Part shown: one piece after another, positions 46,701 through 58,945 of the stretch
Numbering within the stretch: the stretch's first letter is position 1
Layout: the number at the start of each line of letters is the position of its first letter
From: Chimonanthus salicifolius
Lineage: Eukaryota; Streptophyta; Magnoliopsida; Laurales; Calycanthaceae
Direction of reading: 5' to 3'
Assembly: GCA_013350335.1 (NCBI GenBank)
Contig: CM023538.1
Span: 49,799,195-49,863,194 of the forward strand
DNA length: 64,000 bases
Notes under the pieces: model-generated
What the model saw: only the letters and a program-made list of their open reading frames with translations
Told to the model about the DNA's origin: nothing
Databases searched by the model: none
Position numbers and translations under genes: made by a program

Positions 46701-47268
46701 TGTTATTATCTGTATATGGTTATTACTAACCCATGTGCTAGCCCTACTCGGAATCCTATTGGGCGCGTTGTTCTAACGCCCTACTTCTACCCTAGCTGAC
46801 GATGCAGGAGATGGCGGACCGGAAGGGCGAGACGGAAGCCAAGCTTAGGAGCTTGGGGAGGCGGATTAATTATTTTGTTTTACTTCATTTTGGAAAAGAT
46901 GTATTTGTATAGTTAGCTTGTCGGAAATGTAATAATTTAGGTAGTTTGCTATGTTTAGGTATTATTTTGGATAATACAATATAATGGCATTTTCGTAATT
47001 AATTGGGTATTTCTTCCCTTCTATCAGAAGAACTGGTAGGATAGTTCTATGATCATCCGCACTTATTTTTATGTTCCGTGAGCTTACTTGATACGCGTGA
47101 ACCGTACTCGTGGACTTATGTTCCACGCACGCGTAGGGTTGGCCAGTTAAGGGCCGGGCTTTAGAAGCTCGGAACTTAACTCGCGTCGTGACGTCCGCGC
47201 CCTTTGTCACTTTTATTTTAAAAAAAAAAAGTACTCTGATTTTACGGTGAAAAGGGGCGGGCGTTACA
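43724..47268 (+). mobile_element. Large solo LTR (3545 bp), gypsy-like
   Basis: Begins TGTAAGGTCTCGG and ends GGGCGGGCGTTACA, with a perfect TSD GTGAA at 43719-43723 and 47269-47273. There is no internal coding, primer site or second LTR copy, so it is best read as a solo LTR left by LTR-LTR recombination. Length and late-LTR phrasing (GACGATGCAGGAGATGG near 46798) suit large plant gypsy LTRs. GC-rich CGG/CGA words cluster near 46155-46235 and 47085-47200. It splits foldback-related sequence. Confidence 0.85.
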
Positions 47269-47363
47269 GTGAAAATGAACTGTCTGTTCAATCGGTCGAT
47301 TAATTTCTACTTAAAAATTGAAATGAGGTGTTGTTGACAGATTTTGAGAGTGTTTAAATGTCG

Positions 47364-50300
47364 TGTCACACCCCTACCCGAAGTGTGGGCCCGGAACGCG
47401 ACTGATATTTTTTTTTTTTTTTGAAAGATTAAACCAACACAAGTAATCTAACTGGGCTGGATCAACAGTTGGGCCCAGAGGTCACACATGATCCCAACAT
47501 GAGGACTCAAACATGTACCATAAGTCTGATACACAACAACTACACACAACATAATCACATAAATCCAACACTGAATTATCATTCAAAACATCACCAGAGT
47601 AACTACAGAAGCATAGTAGTTTAATACATCACATTTAAACAAATCAAGTACCACACCCGGTACTTTACAAAAGCAAAAGGTTCCAAGAACCAGAAAGCAA
47701 AGATCAGGGTATTCCCCTCTGGGGGAATCCCGAAACACCGCCGCAGCTTATCCACCCTAAGCTTGAAAAAGAGGGTTCTCCTCCTCGGGTTCATCTCCTG
47801 AAAGGTGGGTGGGGTGAGCTAACTAGCCTAGTGAAGGAAATATAACAGTGCAGATAAGTAAACAACAGGTTAGCAATAAATAACAGTTGCAATAAATATC
47901 TCATGCTTGATCATAAATAAGCATAATATTATCATCATTTTCATAAATCATCATTTCATTTCCAATACTGCTATCATCCAACGTAACGCCTGCCAACTAC
48001 GCTGAGACCATTGTATTAAGTCCCAACATGGTCAAAATACATCCTTACAAGTACATCTCCGGCTCTACCATAGCCGATACTGACACCTTTAAGTCAGCAA
48101 CTGTCGACACCCGTGGTCCAATAGACGTAAACCATCTCCCATATAGCCGATATTGGTTCAATAGTCAAGGCACGTGGAGCAGTCTTACACATTTCATATG
48201 ATCAATATCATACGCACTCTTACCATAGTGCGTCAAGTCTAGGCACATGAGTGGGTTCATCAAATTTGAAACCACTCATTGCTCAAATATCCGTATCAAA
48301 TAAACCTGTTTACATCAAGCTGCAAAGTTAAGTTCTCTCACCGTAAATGTGTGCTTTCGCAGTCTCTATTCAAACAAACAGACAAGTGTACAATCAATAT
48401 ACATAGCATCAAATACGTATATACAAGTAGTATTTTCAAAACCATACTTGTTTTTCCCAAAAATATCCAAGGTACATGGAATTGAGTCTCCTACTTGGCT
48501 TTTATCATTTTTAAATTATAATAATCCACAAGATAGAATAATAAGGTGATCAGTCCAAAACTCATATTGTCTTCTGGGCATTGACCAGATTGACTTATTG
48601 ACTTAGGTCTAGATCCTTGGGTTACTTCTCGGTTGTCTTCTGGATAAGACCAGATCTGACATTTTGAGTTAGGCCTCGAGGTCACTCAGTGCCCGACAAA
48701 TATAGCGTCGGCCTGAAAGTGTGATCACTCAGTGCCCGACCAATAGGGTCGGCCTGGAAGTTAATACAATAGTATTTACACTATAGTAATAAGTGAAGAG
48801 GGGTTAGTACATTTTTAATTTAAAAAAAGGGGTACTAACATCACATCACATGCATCCAAAGTAATCAAACAACAATATTTTATACTTCAAGAACTGGATC
48901 CCTCGGAACATGCCTCGGAACCAGGTACAGTGGCTTCGGATCATCCGAACCACACCTAAACTAGTCACTGACCTCGGATCTTGGGTCTGACTTCGGATCT
49001 TCCGAAGATCGGGTCTCGGATCATCCGAAGTCCATCCGAACCGATTAAAATCCGAAAACAGGTCTCGGTGGGTCTGTAAGGCTCGGAACGTCCGAAGTTA
49101 GGGCTCCGAACGTCCGAGTGGGTTCGGTCCTTCCAAGCTCTGCTCGGATCATCCGAAGGGTCTGGCTAGCCTCGGGGCGTAACTGGGCTTCGGGTGAAGC
49201 TCGGAACGTTCGAGGGTTAGCTCTCGGACCGTCCGAGAGTCGTCTTCCTCCACTGTCTGCAACAGCAGATAGTGACGGCAGACGCACAGTGAAATACGAA
49301 TCCAGAAACAGAGGGTTTTCCGGATTCAATTTCTACATCTAGCAGGTCCCATGGACTCCTCTGTTAGTCCTCTTTCCATAGGGAGAGGTTTGGAGCTCAG
49401 AAGCTCACTGGGCCACTGGATTTTAAAGTAAAAACCTCACGGGTACAAGAGAACCCATGGTTTTCCTTAGACTTCAAACTGGTTTTTCTTACTCAAATCA
49501 TGGTCAAATCCGGTTTTTCTTGATTCTAAACCGACTGGAATCGAAAGGGGAACACAGTGATTACCTTCACTAGAGTTCCTGGGTTAAAATCCGGTCTTTT
49601 GAAAATTCTCCCTCTAAGGTACAGTAACTGAAACTGAGAAGAAAACAGTGGCAAGGCAGTGAGTCTCGGCTGGTTTTCACAGAGAGCAGATAGAATGAGA
49701 GAGAAGAAGAGGTTTGCTGGGAGTGAAAACCAAGAGAGAAGGGTCGTACTTATAGAGAATTGGCCGGGAAAACTGGCCGGACAGCCACTGCATGCGGCTG
49801 CATACAGTTACGGGTGACGTCCGCTACAGTAGCCGTTGGTTGGTTGCAGATCAGCCCTCCAACAGTTTCTATTTTGTAATTTAGTCCCCCAATTTGATAA
49901 AACCCTGTTTTAAACTAAAAGCATGATTTTGAAAACTCAAAACCTTAATCCAACCTTACAGATAAGTTGAATTTTAAGAACTTTGATCATCATAAAAATT
50001 TTGGAATTTAACTCTCACTAAAAACCATTGATTTAAATAAAAATCACAATTTTACACTATTTACTTAAATAAACAAATGTTAAAATAAACAATTTAGATA
50101 CCTCATTTTGGGGTGCAAAGGAATAGCTAGACCATTCTTAAATGGTCTAACACAAAACACTAGTTTCAAAATTTATTTCATTTCCAAAATCATTTAAAAT
50201 AATTAATACTCTTTTTCGGGGTTTTGACAGGCGGATTTAAATAAATTTATTTTAGAATCAGAAATACAAATCCTTTATTAAGGAGAGCATTATCATCCAA

Positions 50301-50516
50301 TAATAATCACATATCAACATAATTTATGAAATAATAACTGAAAGCGGTAAATTATAAAAATGCCCCTCCAGCTAGACGAGCTGAATCACTGAGCCCACGA
50401 GCTCGGATTGGGCCACACCTGGGTTTTATTCGAAGCCCTAACTGTAATTTTAGAGATTAATCGGTTAAAAAAGATTATTAAACTAATATACGCTTAATTT
50501 AGGTCAGGATATTATA
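47364..50516 (-). mobile_element. Large solo LTR (3153 bp), minus orientation, gypsy-like
   Basis: TSD TGTCG at 47359-47363 and 50517-50521. Plus-strand ends are TGTCACACCCCTACCC and GGTCAGGATATTATA. Read on the minus strand it starts TATAATATCCTGACC, a one-base change from the canonical TG start, and ends GGGTGTGACA. No coding. A cluster of CGGATCATCCG-type palindromes spans 48935-49237. Confidence 0.85.
48935..49237. repeat. Cluster of near-palindromic TCGGAWCRTCCGA words
   Basis: At least seven copies: TTCGGATCATCCGAA (48935-48949), TTCGGATCTTCCGAA (48992-49006), CTCGGATCATCCGAAG (about 49016), CTCGGAACGTCCGAAG (about 49082), CTCGGATCATCCGAAG (about 49143), CTCGGAACGTTCGAG (about 49200) and CTCGGACCGTCCGAG (about 49223). 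They are spaced irregularly, 20-70 bp apart. Confidence 0.9.
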
Positions 50517-50707
50517 TGTCGAGCCTTAAATGAATAACGAGATTGATTATATCGTTAACAAACCCTAATTGAAAATTTCAGGCAAGTATTAAAGTAGAGG
50601 AGAATTACAATACCATTTTAAACAAATTCAAAAGGCTAGAAAGTAGCTGTAGAAGATAGATTAGGGTCCTTTCCCAACACTTGCCCTGAGCCACTCAACC
50701 TTCTCGT

Positions 50708-50832
50708 TCCCAAAGAAGACTCACTCCCTCTTAACTTGTCCTTCTCATTTCCCCATTTCCCCATTTCCCAAGCAAAATCCTCTCTCCCTCTTAACTTGTC
50801 CTTCTCATTTCCCCATTTTCCAAGCAAAATCC
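50708..50832. repeat. Tandem repeat of about 60 bp, two copies
   Basis: CTCTTAACTTGTCCTTCTCA followed by TTTCCCCATTT and CCAAGCAAAATCCTCTC occurs twice, with an extra partial CCAAGCAAAA downstream. It makes a repetitive minus-strand open frame with no family resemblance. Confidence 0.85.
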
Positions 50833-51149
50833 TCTCGTCTTTCTCAGTTTCCAAGCAAAACCATGTCTCCCACTTGTCTCAGATTTTCCTCGTTTGGGGT
50901 TTCCTTTCCATTTTCTTGTCGCCTCTCTCTAGATGAGGAAAATCGAAGCTCAGGTATGACATTTTCCCTTCCATTAGCTCATTTGCTCAACATTTTCAAT
51001 CCAACTCTTTTTCTTCCCATTTTTTCAAGTTGATTTCACCGAGTCTTTTAATTTCATTTTTGAAAAAAAAAAATAGATGATAATTTTTTTGAGAAGGTAA
51101 AAAAAACAATTTTTTAATGTATAATTTTTGAAATGGGTTTTCAAGAATA

Positions 51150-52525
51150 TTTTTAAAATCCGACTTATAGAGCGACCCATCTTAGAAGAAGTGTCAGTCA
51201 AATAAAGTTCAACCGGATTGATCCGTAGTCAAACTCGGTCAAATTCGTACTATTAATAAAATATTATAAATAATATTAAATTGTTAATTAAAATTATATT
51301 TTATAAAAATATATTATTTCTCTCACAAACATAATTATAAATACCTTAATAAAAAAAAATCTCAAAAGTATCAACATCTTCATCTTCCTTTAAAAAAATC
51401 AAGAGTTTTTAAGGGTCACAAATGTAATGACCCGTCGTGATACGTTGGAGTTTTGGTGAGACCAGAGTATCTCCAAGGTGATTCTAGGGTTTTGGAAGCA
51501 TAATTTATCGCATGGGCTCTTGTATGAGCCTAAGCTTGTCTAGTTTTGAGTTTGGAGGTTCAATGGGTATTTTGATAATTTCACAATTTGAATGCTCATT
51601 TTAAGTAAAAAATATTTGAAAACACGTTGAAATCATGGAAGTTGATCATTTAGATCATCTATTTTACACACATATCTCCTCAAATAGATACACTAATGAA
51701 CATGGAAGCTTGCACGTTTTTCCCTTTGTAATCTGAATCTTAGTTTCTCGGGTTTTAAATTTGAATTTCAAAACATTCTTTTTGAAAATCAATTTCAAAT
51801 TTTAAAGCCTAATTTGTTGTGTTTTAATTTTTTTTTCAACCAATTAGTTCTAGTGTGCTAGTTTATTATGTGTATTAAAAAAATGCATATAGTGAATAGC
51901 AGTCAATACCCATCCCATGTGGGCCCACTGTTCACTAACCTACCCAATCCCCTTTCAACTCAATTAAAAGTTAGAGAGACCCCAACTTCATAAAACCCTT
52001 CCCCATCTTTTTTCGCCAACTTCCTCTTTTGTTCCCATCGTTTCTGAACATGGAACTACCATGCAACAACGCCCAAATCCCCTCCTCCAAATCTTCCACC
52101 GCAGCCTACAATCCTCTTAACCGAGCATCAGCACTCAGATCTGTGTCCGGCCAAAATCATATTATCAAAAAACCAACATCTTTCATTTAAAAAAATTAAG
52201 GGTTTTTAAGGGTCACAGATTTATTAGATAAATTGAGTTGACGCACATGTCACAAAGGGTTTTAAGGGTTTTTAATCCAGAAGGGTTTTTAATGACGCGA
52301 CCTGTGTTTCGGCCAGGTCACGGTTGATCAGTGGGTCAACCCACGGGTCAGACCGAGTTTGATAACATTGGTTATGAGTCGATTTTTTTTTTAAAAAAAA
52401 AACTAGTCAAACTTTTATGGGTTTCTTCCATGGAAGGTTTTTAGAGAAACCGGACGGTACTCATGCCAGTCACAGTTGAATCGGCGGCTCAACTTCGGAT
52501 CGGCCTGGTTTTCAAAACACTCGGT
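51150..52525. mobile_element. Possible decayed element with GACCCR/GGTCAA-rich ends
   Basis: The left end has TTTTTAAAATCCGACTTATA and GCGACCCATC. The right end, on the minus strand, has GTGTTTTGAAAACCAGGCCG. A related piece lies at 41790-41900. Inside, a roughly 50-bp direct repeat (TTTTTAAGGGTCACA core) occurs at 51372-51420 and 52160-52209. Termini, TSD and class are not settled. Confidence 0.3.
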
Positions 52526-53460
52526 AGAATTAGAGATTTAATCTCTATATATTGTATAATCCGTAATCATATATGACTTATTTTTCCATTGAACCTTAAT
52601 TGAATTTTTCAATCTAATAAGTTGGGTTTATGTTAAAGATGATCTAAATCAATGGGTTGAACCCCATCCCTTGGATTTCTCCAATTTTTTTTCCTTTGCA
52701 AGGATTTGTAAATGAATCTATCCATTAAATAAACATGCTCCATAATCCCTACTCAATTTAGAGTAAAATTCATGACCTAACCATCCATCAATTATAAGAC
52801 TTATTTGACTAAATTTACTTTTCGTGTCATACTTTGATCCATTAGACCTACAAGTGTATTTATCACACTCATAACATTAGGCATATAGATCCAAGCCATT
52901 TAAAGCTTGATTATCTACTTGTGGCATTCACATGCTCACGGGGCCAGCAATTAGTGAGTTTTTTCGTATACTTACCTAAATGCATTTACTCATTAAGCCC
53001 ACACCAAGCTGTTTTGAACACCAATCTTTCTGAATAGGCCTCCACACACTAACAACTTATTTTCACAAATACCATTCTCAGATATTAACGGGGGATAATA
53101 TCAGAATATTTTTAAATTCTTAGATTTTTACTGAAAAAATAATGGAAACTCATGTGGAAAATATAATATAAAAAATAATAGAATAATAATAAAAATATCA
53201 ATAAAATAAAAATCTTAATACCTTTCATAAACAACTAATAACTAATTTAAAATGAACAATATATTAGAATACAACAATCTTTAAAATATTAACAAATATT
53301 TTAAATCATTATAGAAATTCATTAAGATTATTGCAAAGATTTCTTAATAAAGAATTTATTGAAAATTTAGTAAGATACTATCGTGATATTATCATTTATT
53401 ACATTTGTAATGTGAATTTATCGAGAATTTACTGTAATGCCAATAAATTCACATTCGTAA
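52526..53460. other. AT-rich, nothing recognised
   Basis: No coding or repeat borders found. 53090-53430 is extremely A+T rich. Confidence 0.5.
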
Positions 53461-56400
53461 TACACTAATAGTATTTCCCAATAAAAATGTGATGACATTA
53501 ACAACATGAAAGATCACAAGTTTCACAATTAACCCGATGGGCTCATTTTACAACGAACTAATTTCAAACTAAATATCCTCAAAAGCAAGGGTTTAAATAT
53601 CATACGTATCGGTCGATATCCGATATATATTGCTGATATCGACCTATAACGGTGATTTTAATTTTAAAAAGATAAAAGAGAAATTTCTCAGTCGAGATCT
53701 CAGCTAATACCGATATTTTTCTTCCCTGCTTAAAAGATTGGATCTCTTAGAACTAGAGGCCATCATATTTTGAGATGATGGTTCTCGAGCAAGACGGCTA
53801 ATGTTGACCAAAAAACAAATTGGGCTAATGTTGACTAAAAAACAAATTGAAAACGCGGATCCTGATGTTTCTTTAATCTATTTAAGAAAATGGTTAGGTC
53901 AACCTTTGAAATGTTGTATGAAAGATTGGAGCTTGACTCATTGGGCCCACATGGATCTACTCATGGCTACCCCCACTAGTTTCAAGATCTTTACAGAACC
54001 AATCTGATGGACCACTTTATAACTTAGAATAATTGTATAATTACATTAAATAAATGCACTATTTTTTGTCCACACGCTTGTGATTATGCAAATCCAATTG
54101 AACATGTTCCCAACGTGCCATCAACTTGCAAGCGGAAGTCACTGGGTTATAATTCGATTGACAATTAGTCTAATTTTATGATAAATGAAATTATATGCAA
54201 GTTTCATTAAAAAAGAATCAAATTTAAGACTTCTAATCTTAAAAGTTTAGACCAATTAACTATCGGTGTTGATTATCTAATTATTTTTAGTAACTAAGAT
54301 TTAACAAAACAATAAAGTTCTATTCTTTGATTATTTTAAGTTGGGCGCTAAAATTTGATCTAAATTGAACAAATTGTGTTTGATGACTAATCTCTTGATC
54401 TTGGGTTTTAAATCCCAACATGGCTCAATAATCTAACTTAACCTTAATTGAAATTGAGAATCTTCTACCCAACAACTATTTTAATAGATTTTTTTTTGAA
54501 TGATTGGTTAGACTTTTCTTAAAAGAGGAAGAATCTCGAAACAAATATAAAAACGGTCCAAGTTACACAAATGAAGTATATTATAGAAGTAATTAAGTAC
54601 TTTGTTAGATGTGAAATAGGCAATTCTAGTTGACTCATTAACATACCTAATACAGATTAATAGTCTCGTTAGCCCCTTGTTTGATAGCAATATAACAAAT
54701 ACCGCCGGTATTTTCGTTTATACCGCGATAATACTGGCAAAATAACGTTACCGCGTGAAAATCGCGTTTTTAACGGTGTTGCCGCTATTATCGGAAATAT
54801 ATTGGTAAAAACGCGTTTTTAACTCGAGAAACGGTAAAATCGCATTAAAAACGCGTTTTTACCGATGGCCCTTTTTCTCTTCTCACACGGCTCACTCGCA
54901 CGCCTCACACGGCTCACTCACACGGGCAAACAAACTGACTTAAAAAAACCCCTCTTTTCTAGGGTTTTCGTTCCATTCCACGGTGCTTAGCCTCCATTTC
55001 CACTGAAAATCAACTCCTCTTACTGTCTTACCTCTCCTTGCTCCTCCGAATTTTCCCCCTTTACTCCTTTGCTCCTCCTCTACTCGTCTGACGGTCTGAC
55101 CTCTCACGCTCTCTGTTATCTTCTCTCTCGCCGACAATTGCTCTCTCTCGTCGGTGGCTCTCTATCCTCTAGTTGGCGGTTGCTCTCTCAATCATCACTC
55201 GTCGGCTGCTCTCTTGATCCTCTCTTGCTGCTCTCTCTCTCTATATCCTCTCTCTCTGGCTGCTCTCTTCATCGTCTTTCTCAAGCTGTACCAATTCTCC
55301 AACTCTCGTACGAATTGGAATCCTGTAAAATGCTTTACCTGTGTGGGGAAGAAACCCAACTCAAAAGTCAAAAGTGACAGCTTTTTACATAAAACTTTAT
55401 TCTTTATTCTTTATTATTTATCCTTTATACTTGTCTTACATGAAGGCTAGGGACAAGTTGGCAACCGGGTTTATTCTTTATATTTACAGTATATTGTAAA
55501 ATTGGGTCCAATGTGATAAAATTCAAAAATTGAGATTGTTTGCACTATTAAATTGAAATTATTATTATTCTTGAAGGAGCCTACTTAGAAACTGTACTTT
55601 TTTTTTTTGTATGATTTATAATATAACCGATGAGTCTGCATACTGTGTGGCTTTGAAATCATTTATATGATTTGGCATGAGTAATCTATTAAGCATTATT
55701 AGACAGTCAATTTGTAGTTAAATGCAAGCACTGTAAAATTATTTTTTCACTTTCAATTATTTTAATGATCATTATATCAATTGTTTGTTTATTATTTTCT
55801 AAACTTTATGTTCATATTTTTTCTAGATCTTTGTGTTCACTTTTCATAAAAAATGCCTCGATAAAAAGATCCATTATGGCAATATGGAGAGGAATTATTT
55901 ATTATATTTTTTTTTATTATTTTTTAAATATTTATATTTTCCGTGAGATTTTCCTGTTAAAAATCTGAGAAATTGAAAATATTCCGTTATTAACCGTTGA
56001 CGTTATTATCCCGAGAATGATATTTGTTACTATGGTTGATAGTCCCTGCCGTGGTACTTTCCAAACCGTTAGGCTTGTTCACGGTCAAGTTCGTACAATA
56101 CATTTTTTTTTTAAGATTTGATTCCAACTATATCTAAAAAGCTTGAGTTTATGAAGCCCATTTGTCTTTTATAGGTTAAAGTCTGAGTCTGACAAAATTA
56201 CACTAAACATTAATGGTATTTTTCCAATAAAAATGTGATGACATTAACAACGTGAAAGGGCACAAGTTTCACAATTAACCCGATGGGCTCATTTTACATC
56301 GAACTAATTTCAAACTAAATATCTTTAAAATCAAGGGTTTAAACATCATACTATCCGATATATATCGGCCGATATCCAATATATATCATCGGTATCAACT

Positions 56401-57610
56401 GATAACAGTGATTTTAATTAAAAAATAATAAGAAAAAAATTTCTCAGTTGAGATCTCAATTAATACCGAGATTTTTTTCTCCGCTGAAAAGATTAGATCA
56501 CTTAGAACTAGAGTCCATCATATTTTGAGATGATGGTTCTCGTGCAAGATGGCTAATGTTGACCAAAAAACAAATTGGGCTAATGTTGACCAAAAAACAA
56601 ATTGAAAACACGGATCCTGATGTTTCTTTAATCTATTTAAGAAAATGGTTAGGTCAACCTTTGAAATGTTGTATGAAAGATTGGAGCTTGGCTAATTGGG
56701 CCCACATGGATCTACTCATGGCTACCCCACTACTTTCAAGATCTTTACCCAACCAATCTGAAGGACCACTTTATAACTTAGAATAATTGTATAATTACAT
56801 TAAATAAATGCACTATTTTTATGTCCACACGCTTGTGATTATGCAAATCCAATTGAACATGTTCCCAACGTGCCATCAACTTGCAAGTGGAAGTCAATGG
56901 GTTATAATTCGATTGACAATTAGTCTAATTTTATGATTAACGAAATTATATGCAAACTTTGTTTATAAAGAGTCAAACTTAAGACTTCTAATCTTAGAAG
57001 CTTAGACCAATTAACTATCGGTGCTGATTATCTAATTATTTTTAGTAACTAAGATTTAACAAAACAATGAAGTTCTATCCTTTGATTATTTTAAGTTGGG
57101 CGCTAAAATTTGATCTAAATTGAACAAATTGTGTTTGATGACTAATCTCTTGATCTTGGGTTTTAAATCCCAACATGGCTCAATAATCTAACCTAACCTT
57201 AATTGAAATTGAGTTTGAATTGAGAATCTTCTACCGAACAACTATTTTAATAGACTTTTTTTTGAATGATTGGTTAGAATTTTATTAAAAGAGGGAGAAC
57301 GACCGTCCGGGTTACACAAATGAAGGATAATATAGAAGTAATTAAGTATTTTGTTAGATGTGAAATAGGCAATTCTAGTTGACTCATTAACATACCTAAT
57401 ACAGATTAGTACTCTCGTTAGCCCCTTCGTTGATAGTCCCAGCCGTGGTACTTTCCAAACCGTTAGGCTTGTTCACGGTCAAGTTCGTACAATACATTTT
57501 TTTTTTTTTTAAGATTTGATTCCAACTATATCTAAAAAGCTTGAGTTTATGAGGCCCATTTGCCTTTTATAGGTTAAAGTCTGAGTCTGACAAAATTGCA
57601 GTAAACATTG
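53461..57610. repeat. Tandem segmental duplication, unit about 1.4 kb (one copy interrupted)
   Basis: Copy 1 is 53461-54687 plus 56043-56213; copy 2 is 56214-57610. Both run through the same landmarks: AATGTGATGACATTAACAAC, TTTCTTTAATCTATTTAAGA, CCACACGCTTGTGATTATGC and GTTAGGCTTGTTCACGGTC. The units are adjacent, making a tandem duplication. A paired short open frame (MLTKKQIGLMLTKKQIE..., 53801-54007 and 56556-56786) occurs in both but matches nothing I know. Each copy also has a CGATAT patch (about 53600-53640, 56350-56405). Confidence 0.9.
54688..56034. mobile_element. hAT-like non-autonomous element (1347 bp) inside duplication copy 1
   Basis: Absent from copy 2, which shows the empty site CGTTGATAGTCCC. 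Flanked by 8-bp repeats TTTGATAG (54680-54687) and GTTGATAG (56035-56042), 7 of 8 identical. Termini are CAATATAACAAATA and, on the minus strand, CATAGTAACAAATA. The left subterminal region repeats AAAACGCGTTTTTA-type words (about 54755-54870). A pyrimidine-rich stretch (about 54950-55290) resembles a plant 5' UTR or leader; the open frames there (55069-55377) are Leu/Ser-rich and unrecognised. Confidence 0.88.
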
Positions 57611-58680
57611 TTTTTATTTAATTTTTATTTTTAGTATAAAAATCTAACCATACAAATTGAAAGTGGACTTGAAGACCTATTACTAGTTATAATTTTAATC
57701 TAAAATTTAACTTTTAACCACTTGATTTTAACAGTCAATTTTGGAAAATGTCCTTAAAAAAATTAAAAAATTATGCTTTGTGATTTTGATTGTTAAGAGT
57801 AGGTGGCTAGAAATTCATTTTGGAATGAAATTTGAGTATATTGTAGGTACTTATGTCTGCTTTCAATATGTACAATAGTTTTCAAATATATTTTGAAACC
57901 TGTTCGAGTAGTTTTTATCATTATAACGGAATATTCTGGTATTTTGGCTATTTCGGTGTTTTGTTTCAAACAAGTTAGCATAAAAACTTTAAAAAAAGTA
58001 TAAAATATAATAAAATATGAAGACAATAATAAAAACTTATAAATATATTTAAATTAAGTATTTTCATCATTTTACTGTTTCGGAAAAGATAGCATAAAAT
58101 TTTAAAAAAATTAAAAATATAATAAAGAATGAAGACCATAATAAAAACTTATAAATATATTTAAATTAAGTATTGTCATCATTTTACACTAACCTTCATA
58201 AATAATAATACAAGTTATCATTAAATAACTATTTATGTTTGTAAGCTTAATTCATAATAGTGCAATTATCAAATACTTTCAAGAATTTTTGAAATTTTAC
58301 TCTAATAAGAATTAATTACAAATTGAATTTGACAAAACTCCAAGAAACAAACATGAATTCTCATTTATTCAAAATTAAAGGTCAAAACTTAGGCACATTG
58401 GATCTAATTCATTTGTTTCTAGAATTTTCTTCATACATATCAAAAATAAATTATATGAATTGCAAATACAAGTTATGAACTATAATTAAACCAAATTTTA
58501 GGTCGAAATTCAATTTATAGCCACTTGAATTAAGAATGTCCGATAACTTTGACCATTAAGATTAAGTGGTTTTATATTTAATTTTAGGCTCAATTTTATT
58601 TTCAGTTGTAGTCCAAGTTCGTATTTTTTTAGTTGTACATTTGGATTTTATGTGTATCCCAAAAAAAAATTTCGACGAGT
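57611..58680. repeat. AT-rich repeats, including a 112-bp tandem pair
   Basis: About 57965-58076 and 58077-58190 are two copies of a 112-bp unit sharing AATAAAAACTTATAAATATA and TTTAAATTAAGTATT. No gene. Confidence 0.7.
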
Positions 58681-58814
58681 GAGAGGCGAATAGTTTCGGC
58701 GTGCCCTAATCTAATAAGGAGATTATATGGGTCCGCTGGACCGTCCGCAGCCCACCCGATTTTTTATCTGACTGTAGGATCCGAATTGTAAAAAAACTCC
58801 AGAATCTGGGTCAA

Positions 58815-58945
58815 ACAGTCCATGGGCCGGATCTAGGCCCGTTTACAGGCCTAGTACTTAAAACTTCAAATGCATGAAGAACTATGGGACTTGAACCTAA
58901 AACCTCTAATTCTTGAGCCAAATTATCAATTGAGCTACCCCGTGT
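58815..58945 (-). mobile_element. tRNA-derived SINE or tRNA relic
   Basis: On the minus strand, GGGGTAGCTCAATTG gives an A box (58927-58937) and GGTTCAAGTCC gives a B box (58887-58897), at tRNA-like spacing. The sequence between cannot form a good anticodon arm. Continuation past the B box is unlike a tRNA 3' end, so a SINE head is more likely than a working tRNA gene. Confidence 0.55.

Noticed and set aside
53801..54007. Small open frame MLTKKQIGLMLTKKQIE... repeated at 56556
   Set aside because: Present twice only because the whole 1.4-kb unit is duplicated; begins with a 25-bp internal duplication and has no known domain.
55069..55450. Leu/Ser-rich open frames in two frames
   Set aside because: Produced by CT-rich sequence; overlapping frames give equally plausible peptides, so not counted as a gene.
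58815..58945. Possible tRNA gene on the minus strand
   Set aside because: A and B boxes exist, but no consistent cloverleaf or anticodon arm; treated as SINE or relic.
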